Both the position numbers and the translations under genes were made by a program. From Membranipora membranacea (Eukaryota > Bryozoa > Gymnolaemata > Cheilostomatida > Membraniporidae), in the NCBI GenBank assembly GCA_914767715.1, contig OU612075.1, positions 2,728,001-2,792,000 on the forward strand: a stretch of 64,000 nt of DNA, written 5' to 3'. Positions 13,201-28,200 of the stretch are shown one piece after another (position 1 is the first letter of the stretch; the number at the start of each line of letters is the position of its first letter). Under the pieces are notes generated by a model. That model saw only the letters and a program-made list of their open reading frames with translations. It was not told the origin of the DNA and did no database searches.

Positions 13201-16200
13201 AGAACTGATGGCGAGTACGGAATTTGGTACTCAATTATACCAGTGCAGATTTCCAGATAGTCAAATTTTTGTGAGTTATGTGATATCTGATTGATTCAAT
13301 GTATTCTCACCACAAACTAACAGTGTAGGTTTTGGATAGTTACCAACTTCACGTGAAAAAACATGTCGATGATGACCGACGGATGACCAACAAGGTGTGA
13401 CAACTCCTTAGTATTAGGTTTGAAAAATGTCATAAGCCACGTCTCTAATAAGTTTAATAAATCATAACCCTTTATCATATTTATCCCAGTAATTTCGCAG
13501 ACAAAAACCTAATTACTACTTTGGGATGAGTTTTACATAAGCCTGGGACCATCTCGGATCAGCATCCGGGATGGCATCCCAATGTCATCTGTGACAATGT
13601 GGACCAGCCTTTAAGGATCAGCGAAAGTTTCACCGGCATAAACACCCGGCATCGCAGTGACCTAAGAGTCACAGGCTGTCAACAAATCTATTGACCGAGT
13701 GACAGTATCTCAGCACACACATGTAACCCATCGATCCCTTAGTTTATCACAATATTAGCATACAGTCAGTATGTTTACAAACACAGTGGATCTCAGAGTC
13801 CACACAAACAGGGGCCAGCAGGTCATCCGGAAGCTTCTGCCAAACTAGGAGAATAACAGAAAATACTCATTCCATTGTATGAATGACCTCTGATTAATAA
13901 CTTTGATTTCCAAATTTACAAGCTTATGGCAGCAAGAACCATCTCCCTATTTCAATATGGTCCAAAAGATGGATCAGCTACGAAACATATACACAACCAA
14001 TAGTGAGAATAATGCAATGTATTATCACACGCAATGCATAAGAAATGCAAAATACATCAAGAACCATATTTACTCACTGTATGTTTGCTTAAGATGCATG
14101 CACAGAAATATCCACTGTTAAAATTTGCAGGGCAGCAACTTTGTATCCGAAGAACTGCTAAAATTCTCTATAAATCAAAGAGGCACTGACTGCTGCGTAG
14201 GGTTGTTGTTATTACATGAGTGTACTCGGCCAAGGCTACAACTGTTATGAGACATCTAAAGGATCACACCATACTCCGCCAAGGGGATTACAACCTCATC
14301 ATGTGTTACATAATACAACTCATCATATGGCCCAAATATTCTCCTAATCCTGCTATTGAGAAGAATTACCATCTACTAGTATTTATAATCTTTGATACTG
14401 TAGAGGGAGGGATTAAACTACTCAGACAATGACAGAGTGATTGGATTAAACTTTGAGTCCCCCTCGGAGTGGGGATAAGGCTGGCTTATATAATAGATAG
14501 CATAATATTATTTTTGAAGATCCTGCAAATTACAGTAAGACCTACAGAGTAGGAAAAATGTGATACAACAAGGGTATCTCTGTAGATAATTTTCCCATTA
14601 TAAGATAATCCTTTGACAAAACAAACTTTGCCCCAGTTGTGGATGGGTAGTAGGCCCCTGTTTGACCTCTGTAATGAATGAAACAGTGAACACGCTATCA
14701 AAAACCCCCATATCTATCTATATATATGAGTAGAGTTCTTCACATCGAGAGCAGTTAGATAAGGCTGAACTCGACTTTAATCTGCAGGTGGGCCATCTGG
14801 ATGCTATATATAGGAACACAATAGATACTGATTCACTTTCTTGCATGAAAATACGCAGAATAAGTCTGCAAAAAGAGCAGATAGCACGAGATAAGATTCA
14901 AGGAACCGCACAGCTGCCCCACCTGGTAGATAAATAATGACTCTGATATTTGAAAAGTGTAACATTTAGGAGGAGAGCATGTTGATGATGTTTTGCTGAG
15001 GAAATATGTTCAGAAGTGAAAGTGCTTGCCTTCCGGCTCCGTCCGCAATGACGTCAACTGCTCCAAGGCATAAACATCCTGTGTACAGAAATACTGCCAT
15101 ATCCTGATGTTAAAAACCTGATATAGCAAATGATGATTTTGGAATACATGACACCATGTACAGGTAGCACTTACAAAAAGACCTTGGCCCTTGTAAACAC
15201 AAAACGTTGAAAACAACATACCTTCATTGAAGCCTTTGATGAATCTGCTACCAGCAGTATATGAGAAACTGCGGCGCAGTGGTCTACGCAATTTCACCGC
15301 CTCCATAAAAACAGAGAGTTGCAATCGGAAGCCCTATCCACTTTTTTCGGCTAGATATGAATTCTGCTAAATCCGTAGAACCGAAATCAAAAGTTATGAT
15401 CAGCTGCCACCAAACAGTACGCAACGTGAAGCAACAAAAAATAAATCCGCTGTCAGAAGTTATTTTCTAGTTATATCCAGCTGCAATCCTGTGTAGAGAC
15501 ATTTTAGCTGGACAACCTTACAGGCATCAAATCCGTCCCCCTCTGAAGAGAAGCAGTAGGTAGGTAGGTAGGTACGGAGCACACAAAGCAACTTATATCC
15601 CACCGTCCAGCCTGATAATCTAATGTAATTATCTACTTGTACGAATGAACTCGGCTCGGTGAGGGTTATGAGTACCCACTAACTGCCATTGTCCAAACAC
15701 TTGACTCTGAGCTAACATAGCTAGCAGTGATAGTGTGAGACAATAGACGCATCATCATCGCTTCATCATCCCCCAGAGTGGAGATAAGGCAGACCGCCAG
15801 CCCGTCGTACACATAAACCAACCGGAGCTGCTGATAGATAACACGGGGGTTATCATATATTATTACTTATACGCAGTCCCACATTGGTAAGCCAATGTTT
15901 GTTCTTATTTAATCCTAATGCTGTGTGAGGGAGGGCTCAAAATGATACTATAAGGACGTCGTCGCGGCAAATCTCAAACCATCCAATCTTGGGGCAAACT
16001 ACAGCCAATCTACAAAGCGGAACGATATGGTGCCAAACAAAAACCTGATAGATACCCTATCACACGGAATCAAATACAATATCATAGAAGCAGGGAGGGT
16101 GAATTACTATAGGTGATATTTTAAACCGAGAATTGCCTTCTCATGTACTGAGATATTTTTCGTAGCAACACAAAATCTTACACTATAAATGATAGGAACA

Positions 16201-19200
16201 GCCACCAGCCATGTCATTTCGGAAACAACTTCCTATGCTATATATAAAGAGAACATACGCCCATCTACAGCATCCCAACACAATATGATATAGTATAGCG
16301 CTGTTGCAGATGGCTAGCTGACATTGTGAAACATGACTATGACAGTGGACTCCCTGATCTAGTTCTCAATGAGCACAGTATGAGATAGAGACCACAGGAA
16401 GTGTTAGGTCTTTGTGTTTGGGTGATGATGAGTGAAAAGGATTCTATTATTTCACTGGAGCAACTGCAGCTTTGCTTCGCTAGATCTCATGAGATAATGA
16501 CAAGCTGCTAGCGAGATAAGTCACTAAAATATCTCGAAATCAATTGATATCAGTGAAAGTTACAACGCAAAAAAACAGATGAGGCGTTAAAAATCAAATT
16601 GTACACCGTTGTTAAAAATGGCTTTTGTGGCTTTTCATTCAGGTTTTATCAGCAGTCGAGATCTGTGAATTTGCCTACATTGACGTCAATTGTGATTATT
16701 TTTTCAACCGTTCCCACAGCGCTGAAGTTTGGACTGCATGGGAAGACAACTAATAGACAGGCGAGTCATAAAGATGCTAATCTGGATTACCCTTGTAAAA
16801 AGAAATGTAACTAACAACTAAATAACGTTTTGTGAACAGCTCACTGCTGCAGCGACGACATGTTGACCCTCAGATAAAGCCTCTGAATGCAGCCCTTGAC
16901 TGACCAAGTACCCACTGAGAAAGTCAAGACCTGGCTCTGTGATCGTACGAGTGATGTACACATGTTTCCAGGGATAATCGACTTATATAAGAGCACTGCC
17001 TGACACATGCCATCGTCAGGGTTTATTTGAATGACGATTCAAGTATTCACACGTTCTCCGCATTGGCACCTGACACACAAAGTAACATAACATTTAAAGG
17101 GACGTAAATAAATAGGATTGAGACAACATACTTTTTGAGACATTGTTTCAAATAGGAAAGCAAAGAAATTGTGTTTTTGATATTATATGTTCAGTTTACT
17201 CTTTTCTGGGGGGATGTTAACAGGCTTGAGTTGTCTTATACAAGGATGTAGAGATTTGTTGTAATGGAGAGAATGTAAACTATTGACATTTATTGGTGAC
17301 ATTTTCTGTTAATAGATCTTCAGATATTTCAAGCTTGGCTGTTGACACCATAGCATGTTGACACCAAAATGTTTCCTTAGAATTTCAGTATCCTTGAAGA
17401 GGTTTTGATTCCCATGGCTTCTCTTGATGGAATTCTGTGGCTTCTTCTAAGTATTTTTATGGTCTTCAAAGGAAACCTTATCAGAATTAACAATCAGATT
17501 AGCTAATATTTCCATAGTAATAATCTTGTGTTATGTAACAACAAATTGAGGAAAACAAATACAGACAAAGTTATTTAAGACTAGAGTTGGCTTTATAAGA
17601 GAAATCAATGAACTTTGGCGGGAGAGATGACCGGCTGAGAGCGAAATTTAATTTCTCAATTTGCGAGCAGATGCCTTGACATCACCGCAAATCTCAGTGA
17701 TAAGATAAAAGCACCAAAATGATGGCGTCCGGCTACTGGACACTTATAAACAACAACATATGACTGTGACTCGGCGGAAACTGACCTTTGGTTAATTTTC
17801 CGTGCTCTCTTCTCTTGCTGAAGAGCTGTCTCACACAACATAGACAGAGTATATTAGATGACTTATTTTGTCGCCGAGCTCGCAGATTTATATCCATAAT
17901 AAGATAAAGCTGAGTATGTCAGATTTTGTTAATCCATATCCATGAGCAAATAGTGACAGCGTCGGATAATCTCGTGGAACAGATTGAGCGCTAAGCTGTC
18001 AGTTTTCACACCTTTTTGGCTAAATCGATGATGATAATCCCCTTGCAAGTGGTTCTACTGACAGATATGTAACATTAGCAGGTTACGCCTGATAATTAGC
18101 TAACATTGTGATCGCTGCTGCAGCAGCAGTCAAAGAGCTGAAAAACCGTCACTGTCCGTAAGCATTGTCTATATAATACTAAATTACCATAACAAAATGT
18201 CAAGCGAATGACATGATAAACCAGTGCTTTATATCTGACAAGCAGTAGTAAATTGAAACTGAGCCCTCGGAATGTCAAAAAACCTGAAACTAGCTATTAA
18301 AACTTTCGTCTGCGTTTAATAGCTGAATGAAACGCTGCGGTATCAGAGTAATATATCCACATAGGCAGCGGCACAATGAGTAGACAAAATATCGCTGTCA
18401 CAGTCTATTATCATAACATTTCACAGCCGACCTTACTGCCTCTTACTGCCTATTACAGAACATCCGACGACGTCTAGCTGTTTAAGACCACTTCACCCCG
18501 AAGATAAAAGTCTGCCTCTACAGCCGACTGCTCTATGACATTTGATAACACTTCACACTAAAAGCTCCGGTCGGAATGGGTGATCTAACAGACCCTCACA
18601 GGAAGCGCTTATTAAACTTTATCTTCGCCACAATCAAACGGGATGCTGTTACTTTTATACTTTCATCTAATACTTGATATTTAGAAGTAGAGGCAGCGAG
18701 GCAGCGAGGCAGCGAAATCAAAACAGCGGGTGAACAACAGGGCTGGGGTATTGATTTTAAAGGCTCTTCACATTCGATTTCAGTCAGCACAAGCACGGCA
18801 CAAGGGTCTTCATCCATTAATAATGTAATATAACCTATTAACTAATCGACGGCGCAGTGTATATCACTATGTCAAACACCAAAAAATATCTATTGCCAGG
18901 AGACATTGCTGACGTATAACAACTCTCTATATAGTAGCGCTGACTGAGGTGAAACGGACGAATAGTTAAAATGGCAGATGTACACAGAACAAAAATAGAA
19001 ATAATTTTGTGATGATTATAAAACATACAATTTTGTAATGGTCAGATCAATCCATCAGGGAGGGTGGGATATGACCACCCTCCCTGAATTCAAAGTACTT
19101 TTGAAAAATGAAGGAATAGACTAAGAGTTTTCTCCCCTTGGAGAAAAGTGATGGGCTCTTAGCAAAGTTTAGAAAGGATAGGTCAATATGATGCCCTGAG

Positions 19201-22200
19201 GGCTATATCATGATAGGTCAAGCTGTTTGTAATAGCTCATATGGTCATGTGTACTGCTTGAGGCTTGAGTGCGGAGACACTGCAAAGGCAAGGCCACATT
19301 TCCAGCGCCATAATATTGAACAGGGAGCCACCAAATTTGACATCTTAGCACTAATCCTAACAACCTTTGATCAAAAGTTATGCATAATCTGTGATTCACA
19401 CGAATTTGTTCCAAAACTGTCCGTTCAAATCTGGCACTTCTGTCACTGATTTCCATAATGTAGTTCAATAAGCCACCTAGGGCATCTCTTCCAAAAACTC
19501 ACTCAAGAACCTTCACTAAAGTTGGTTTTGAGCCAAATTCTAAGTGTCAAGTTTAGCTGAGAAAATGGAGATAATCTATAAAAAACCAGTATGGCACCAT
19601 TCAAAGCTGCAATGGTTAACAAAGGACTGATAGTTCCGGAAACAAGCAACACTGAGAGATGTCTGTCTGATAATTACAGTGGAACAGGTCGCGAATTTGC
19701 CTACTATTTAGCAATTTGATGTTTACTATTATATAGATAGAAGACAACTCTGTACGCTGCCACAATCATAAGGAGCCAACTACACAACAGCCCAGTAAGG
19801 CATCAGCTGGTCACCAGTCCGGTCATTGCAGACAATAATAGACGGTGTAACTTAGTGCATTGCGTAACAGGTCATGTTTTTACAGATTTATAGTTATTTT
19901 TTGCTCCTGGCTGTCGCATTTTTGTCATAAAATTACACTTTGTTATGTCATGCTAGTCGGCTGAGGTCGGCAGAGGTCGGCAGAGGTCACATCTGCGCTT
20001 ATTAAAAACCACAGTTCTCACTCTATTGCATTACTGGGTGTGTGTAAAATTCAAATATCATATTTCAAACACATTTCACGCAGCACATCTTGTGTGTTTT
20101 ATTGCCTACTTCTTACTTGCTTGGGATTCCTTTCCAATGAATCCATCACAAATTAAGATTTTTATTAATTCATTCATTAATTCAAAGGGTGGAGAGGAAT
20201 TTTCAGTCCATTTTTAACTCTGACTATGCACTCAAACATTTCCAGACAATAAGTTGTTTTTTCTTAGCATATTATAAATTGCGATTGAGCCTGTTTTGGA
20301 TGTTATAAAATGTTATGTCATAACATTCAGATATTTGCACTCCTATTTAACTCTGAAAGAATGAACCTCAACAGATAGGGATGGAATCTAGCTGTTGAAG
20401 CTGCCTAAGGGCACTTTGCATAGAGCGTTGACCTTGAAACAGCGCTATTTGCTGCCTGTTGAACAAATTTAAAGATCGCAGAGAGTGACAACCTTGAAAC
20501 AGCAGTTGGTTGATAGGAGCAGTAGCCATATGGTGCATAAATTTGTAGAAAAATTATGCATAATCTAAGAAGAATTGTATTTTTACTTCTACAACATTTG
20601 AACTTTTCAAAAGTGACTTTAGCACACCAGTTGTTCGAATTATAGATAATCAACTCCGTCTGATTTAGCCAATGTATGCGTCACAGGAAGTAGTATCAAG
20701 AAGTACATACGCCCAACATCTAATCTACCTCTAAGCAACCTCTAATCTACCTCTGACCTACCTCTCTAATACAATATAGTATAATATCTATAACAGAATG
20801 TTATAGCGCGACGTTATCACCTATCACCAAGACTCCTCTGTTCGTATTCTTATCAGTGACCCTCTATTGTTTACTTATAAGCTACCAAATATTTATATCA
20901 AATATATCATGTGGCAAATATTTATCCAGAGGCCCCTTTATATACTTTATTGCTACCAAAGTATTCTACTATGGAGAGTACAATGGATGGAAGGTGCAAT
21001 TGATTGATTGACATTTTGGGGGACTGTTGAAGTTTGCAACAATGGATTTTTGCTGTAACAAGTGATAACAGTACTTAGAGTATATAAATACAGAAGTAGG
21101 GAATTTATTCACTTTTTAACAAATTGCTTTGGACAGCTGCATGATGTAAAGCTGATGATCTAGAAAATTTGTTATGTTATAAATTAACATGATTTCTAGT
21201 GGGTACCTAAACCTAATGAGTTGAATAAGGACATCTTAATGTTGCTGGTGATGAGCCAATCCTACTATATACTCATGTTGCTCTCGCTGGTTGAAGAGAT
21301 CTTTGAGAGTCATTGAATCCTAAATGTTCAACTTGACATCAAATTACCACCCAATCTTTCCCCATCATCTAACCATTACAATGGCCTCAATACGTTTGAG
21401 AATCAAATTCAGCAATTAACATTTCTTGAAGGTATCGTAGCTATAAAAAGTGATGCTGGAGATTGTTCAATCAGATATCAGTGAAACATGAAACAATTAG
21501 GAGCGTATCTTGAGAAAAGCTCATTTGTGAGCCGAATTACAAATTAATTAAAATGGTTCTGATCTCGTGTTAAATCACCTACTCTTGGATTTAGTCAGAT
21601 GACCTGAGCGACACTATGTGACAAGGATGTCGCTTAATGGCCATTGAGTGTGAACGGAACAAGACGCTGCAAGTGTTCTACAACTTTGACTTACAATTCC
21701 TCTGTTTAAACCAGGGAGTGTCTGTCTCTTTGCTCATTCTATATATAGCCATAGTTTTGTAGGACCATTAGGCCAAACCACTGTTGTTATCATTGTGACA
21801 TTGTGTCACTTTATGGTCTGATTAACATTCTCTGTAAATTCCCTGTTCAGCCTCCCAAACCTCTGCTTCCACTTTCCAAATGGAATGGACACCAACCAAC
21901 CATACACAGAACCTTTTCGTATACCTAACAGCCATACCAAAGTACCAGTATACATTAGAGCCAATAATAGTTACCTAGAGAAAGTAACAAGTAAAAAAAG
22001 TCACACCATACCTGCAAATTAGCGAATGTCATTGACATAGTTGTTGTCGTACCATACAGGAACTAGACTAGAACTAGACCTGTACAGTGACATACACAGA
22101 TAAACAAACAATGCATACAATAGAGATGATGCAATTACAAAACAGGTGTTTGGTGATAAACACACAGTATGTCAACCACTATCTCCACCAAGTCATCTCA

Positions 22201-25200
22201 AGACAAAGGACAGGAGTTTCCAGATGGTTGTTTTGGGGGGATTTCTGCCAATTTGACATGCTTTAAAAATCCTTGTATAGGAACTCGGACTATACAAATG
22301 ATGGTGACCAGATCACATTCAGCCAAACATGTGATAACAATGGTTTTTACTTCTCAAAACCAATCTCAACACAGGGCTGCCATAAACAACAGTGCACCAC
22401 CAGAAACAAAACAGACCATAAATATACTTTTCATTGAGTGAGTAACCCATTATAAAACAGTTAGGATGGTGGAGTGACAAAGAAGTTGGTTATCACCTCC
22501 AGCTGTCAATCTTCTATATCTAGCTGTCAGAACGAGTACATGACATCTGGGAAAGTGACTTGTACTGTTGGCGGCATTGTGGGAAGGGCACATGTGCATA
22601 CACATTCCTGATCGCAAAAAAACTGGATCGAACTTGACAGCATCGAGGCTAATAGATTGCGAGAGAAATAATCAAAAATGCAAAATTGTACCTGACTGTT
22701 GGTGTAGCCTGAAATAAATGAATGTGTGAATGAATAAACAAGGGCATGAATAATTCATTGAAGGGACAGGAAACCTGAGGGACTCGGGTGTCTCGAATAA
22801 CAAATAGAGGCCAAGGTAGCGACCATGAAACCAAATTAACAACATAATACACGAACTTCTAATCAAACTGCGAACACGCGAACAGTGTACCATAAACTAT
22901 TATTCAAAATTTGAATTTAGGTCAAAGCTTTGGGCTCAGAATGGTCCGAGGCTCTATCAATAAAAAGTTAGAATGGAGTCAAATATCAAGGAGTAAAGTT
23001 TCAATTCCGTTTAAGTGCAAACAGCACACTGTGTATGACGAAGAATGGCAAGTTATTATTAAAAGCAACCAACAAATTATACACAATTGTGACATAACAG
23101 TGAACAATTTTAAACTGATTTTCAATGTTCCTGTTTTGTGCAAACCTAATGATTAGCTAACTGCCACTGAACAAAAACACATGGTAAAATTCCAAAGTCA
23201 TGATTTTGAAACGATGATTAATTTTTAGGATCGGGCAAACACACAGAACAGATCAAGAGTGAAATCAAACCCAGACTTCGAACATCCGCATTTTACTAAA
23301 TATTTTACCATGTCTCTAAAACATACACAAAGGGAAGTCTGCTTCTTATTAGATCATAAACTTGGTAGCTTGGCGCTATGATGACAGATGAACTCAACAT
23401 AGGACACTCCTGAATCTATCAATCTATCTATCTATCTCCCTTTATACATGTGTGCCTCCTGTAACTTTCCTATCAAATGCTCTTTGATTGTGGTTCATGT
23501 CATGGCCTTCAGTTGTCAGCGCACTTGCCACTTGCCACTTGCCACTTGCCTTTATCAGCTGACCACGTTTCCGCCATGACGAGAAATCATTGGAAAGAAA
23601 AGTAAGTACAAGACAAATAAAACCTACCAGCCAGTTTTCGGGCTCGGTTGAGTCTTCCAATCCTGTCGAGTGTGCCCCTACCAATCCTAGAGAACTGCTC
23701 GCTAAATCCACGCTTAAATCCTTTAAATCCTCCGGAGGACGAGGATTCCTTAGATTCACTATGTGAAGACAGACAGTCCGAGGTCGGGCTGTACGGCGGA
23801 GACACATTCTCCAATGCCGAATTACCCTCAGGTACTGCGCTAAATGAACGCCTCCATTCTCTTTTTTTAACCCGTGGGAAAGTATTAGTCCGATATAAGT
23901 TAATGTTTTGCTGTGTTTTCGAAGAGCAATGCGAAGTCTTCGGAGTCTCTTCAATGGAGTTCATCGCATGAGTAGCTAAAGTTACTGTCATCCCTAAAGA
24001 ACCGTCCCACCAGATGACAGCCTAACTAGTATATCCAGATCCAGTACGAGGGGGAAACCGGTTCCACAGTTCTTCAGCGGCAGCAGCAGCAGCGCACTAT
24101 CTCTAATAATAGTTAACTGTCTACTCACGAAGCAAGCTGTGATTTTAAAATCAATGTCACTGTGATCCTCAAATTACATCCAACCAATCAAAACAGATGC
24201 TGTCCAGTATGCTGGCAGTGGCTACTATCCTATCTCATAGTGTCATCAATGAACTTGGCCAGTGTCATCATATCTTATATTGTATACAAACCTCGGAAAC
24301 AGTCTTCTCTAGTTATTTATATGAATCAATCCCGCAGCTGTAGAAATCCAAGATAATCACCTAAATTTCTGAAATATTCAGCTGCTGGTAGAACTTATAT
24401 CCATGTGTTGATAATTGTTATTTTTGTTGAAATGCCACGGATTAATTTATCCAACGTTTTTTGTATATATAAATGTTTAGAATACTATGCAAATTTGGGT
24501 TCTTTCTTGATGTGTCACTTTTATACAGAACGGTGACATACCACAACGTTTGGCAGAAATTCGTCAGTAGAAGTGAGTGATGAATTTAAAAATGTGTCAA
24601 TCTGGTTTCTATGCAGTTCCTGCCAACTGAATAATAATCTCCTGGTCCTTTTGTTTCCCAAAGATCGAGATAAACCGAGTCTAGGAACAATTTATCCAAA
24701 CTTTCTTACGCTTAATGAGCTTCGAAAAAATCCGGGGTAGCTTATCCTCTTAAAGTGCGTCAGCAGCTGGCTGTCTGTCAGGGTGCGGTTAAGAAATTAC
24801 CGTCAGACAGCACACTTCAGCAATGGCAGCTATTGTTTTACGAGATAGCAGACTTCTCCCGACTTCAAGGCTGCAAAGCTCTGGCGTAGATAATTTTTTA
24901 CCGATTCCGACAGCTTGCTATCAATGTTGAAGATCAACTGCAGCAATTTTGTAGAATGATTATAGCTTTGCTCCCAGAGTTACAGTTGGTTTACTCCATG
25001 TAACCATACGCCTCATTACCCCTTTCATTACACACTTAAAATATTTTCCGACAATATGAGTGGAGCGGTGGAGTGCCAAATTATAGCATATCCATAACAA
25101 CACTCCAACACACCAAGGGAGGCTTGGAATTTCCGACAATCAACAGGTTTCGTAGTCCTATTCAGCCGTATGGCTTCAGCACTTCTTGTGTCGGTGGAGT

Positions 25201-28200
25201 ACCATCGAATCAAAGCGATGATGACTCAAATCGGCATCTCTTAGCAGCGTTGGAGCGGAATGGAGTTTAATTTTTAGCGATGATGACCCAATTACTATCC
25301 TCTCTTAGTCCAGTTATGCAATGTGATGATGATCAAATGATGAAGATGTCTAATCAGCACCAGCTGAAATAATTTACTAAATATTCATCCAGTGCTAGCT
25401 CGCTACTTAAGTGTCTTCTCACAAATACAAACTGACTCTGACAACCTTTTGCGGCAGGTGCCCTTTTTGGGTATTTCCAGGCTGTCAGATTTCTATATAA
25501 CTCAATTTTGGAATATTGTAGGAGTGGCTTTCTCCATTCATGAATACATACCAATACACCGTGTTTGTAGTAGATTAGTTCTATTAAGTTTTAATAAATC
25601 CTTAATAATAGTCAAAATCCCCCTCAAGTAGGTCACAATATACACCGGGCGCTGCTGTACCAAATTCCACCTGTTTGATTGAGCGTAATATCATTTCATT
25701 ACATACCTGACAGTGCAGCATGTATAGTGAGATGTTGATATGATATGACATATGTAACAGTGTGTATCAGTATGGCTCAACTATGTAATACTCTATTTAC
25801 AGAATAAACATACTGGTTGGATAAAGCAGGAGAGATTTGTAAAGTTAGCCTCGGCACAAAGGAACGAAATACCTCACTAACTTATCAGGTCAAACAGTTC
25901 CCTGACCATGTGATCAGGGAGGGTGATGCGATCAATAGTCGGATGGAGAAAATGGAGGCAATATGGACACCGTTCCTGGAAAGTTATGTAGGTCATATGA
26001 CAAATGTGACTTTTTTAGCATTCCTGGCTAAGATGGCTAGAACTTTCTAGCATTCCACAAAGAATATCTCGGCAACTTAGTCATTATTATTGTGACATAT
26101 TCCGCTTGAATGTCTGTCATCCAGGGCTTTGAATGTGCCGATGCAACTCAATGAACTGACAACTCCAAACTAATGGCAATCCTGGAAGAAGTACCCACAT
26201 CATTCTGCTATTGGCATTGATGCACTAAACAGAACCCAATTAAGGGTTATGGAAATGAAAAGTCAAGCATTATGAATCAAGTGATAGACCACAGCATACA
26301 GTGTTGAGCGGACAATTCCAATTTCAAATATTCACTGTTCCTTAGTTATTATGACAGACAAAGCAGAAAAGACTCATAGCCGCCACCACTAAACATAATT
26401 CATACATCGTGACACAGAACCCTACAAGAGGAAGCCATTATGCACTACACTGAATACATACAAAGGAGGACTGGAGAGTTTGCACGGATACTTTGGGCTG
26501 AAATGTCTAACCTTCACATCCTGAGGCTAGTGAAAGCCTTTGTTTGCTTTTCATGTAACAGTTCCCCCATGAGAATTTGCTTTATAAGAAAGCAAATATG
26601 GCAATAAATGATACTCATCATTCAATCACATACACTAACTGGAAAAGCAAATATTGGGGGAGGAAATTGACTGTTTTAGATTGCTTCCATCGTCGTTAAC
26701 TCAGTGTGTGGGATGTCATCATGTCATGTCAATGAGGTAAATGTAGAATCAACGAAGTCAATCGGACTATAACCAAATTGTGACAGCATTGCCTATATGT
26801 AAGACCAAGGACATATAGCATAGCCTGTGGTAGTTTGAGAGCTGCTATGGTCCTAAACCGCGCTTCACCATGTTTACAGGGAGGGTAGGATATCCCACCC
26901 TCCCTGATGTTTTTATAACGCTAGGGGAAAATGATCGGGCAGAGTTGCATACTATCTGAACACTAGAACAAGCCGGCGTGATATATAGGTTATCACTGTA
27001 AGGTTAACTCACCTCTCTTTTTATTCGTAGCAGTTGATGGTTGATTTGCCAATATTCTTGAGGCAGCGTTAAGAATATAAGACAGCATCTATGGTACCAG
27101 ACATAGGGCCTCTATCATATTCTGGTGGACGAATACTCTTATAGCTGACTTTTGAATCATTTGGATATCCAATATCCAAATTAGTAAATATATTGAAAAA
27201 GCGCTTGGTGGCATGAGGTGCTGATTGCCAAAGTACGCATGAGAATGGTGTAATCCAACTGACTCGCCCTACACGGTCAGCGACATAAACTGAGAATAAC
27301 AATAACAATACATATCTACCACACCGATGCTGCCGGGCCGACACAATGACGTCAGCACGCTGACTACAATTAACGAGTAACCATTCCTCGCACATCCTGT
27401 TGATTTTAGTGATAGAGTGACCGTTATACTACAGTGATAAAATCATATCAACACCTAAATCGACTAAGAATTCTACACATACTGGATCAACGCCCATGGA
27501 AAACCTTGAAAATGCCTTGGCTTACGCTGCCAAACAACAGCATCACTATCACAATAAGGAGGAACTGCTGACCACTTGAAGTCCAATTAGTCAGAAAATA
27601 TACAGAAAAACTAATTTTGGAATGGCTGACCACTTGAAGACCAATTAGCCAGAAGTAAAACACAACTCCAGTAAAACTCATTTCAGTATGAAATTGCTTC
27701 GACTTAATCATTGCGCAAGCTTACTTATTACAATACAAACCATAGGAGCCGAGTTCAGTCTGTTGTCTCTTTGTTCTCCGGTTCCCGGAAGCATATTTGT
27801 TGTTCAGACTGGCTCTGTGAAATCTGCGAATTTTTTTCAACATTTTGTTCAATTTGCGCCTCAGCAAAACATAACAAGAACAGCGATGAACTGCGTAGCA
27901 GCATAATAATCTACGAAATGAATACAATAACCAAAGGAAACTATAAATACTGAATCCTGAAAAAGAGTATTATCAACTTAGCGAGCGATTCATCTCTCTC
28001 GGGAAAAGCACTTTTTCGCAAATCAACTCAGCCAAAGCAAAAAGCAAATAATATCTGATTGGAGAGAGTCATCTCATTAAGTCTCCAGCCGTATGTAATA
28101 CTAATTGATTAATAGAAATCAATCCAAAGAGGTCACCACTATATATTAAGTCTAGGGGTCACCAGGTCACATAAGAAGCGTAGGTCTCCGAATTGTGTAC

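Larger units (their letters stand above)
8986..15221. other. Intron of the DLC-like gene between start D and the SAM exon
   Basis: About 6.2 kb. It contains the 48-51 bp tandem repeat at 11426-11572 and an interspersed repeat at 13483-13605 (related copy at 43601-43716). Otherwise I see only short unsupported open frames. Confidence 0.6.

Noticed and set aside
25817-26050. Plus-strand frame of 77 codons
   Set aside because: No similarity, no splice sites and no neighbours on that strand; contains a half copy of the GGGAGGGTG hairpin family.
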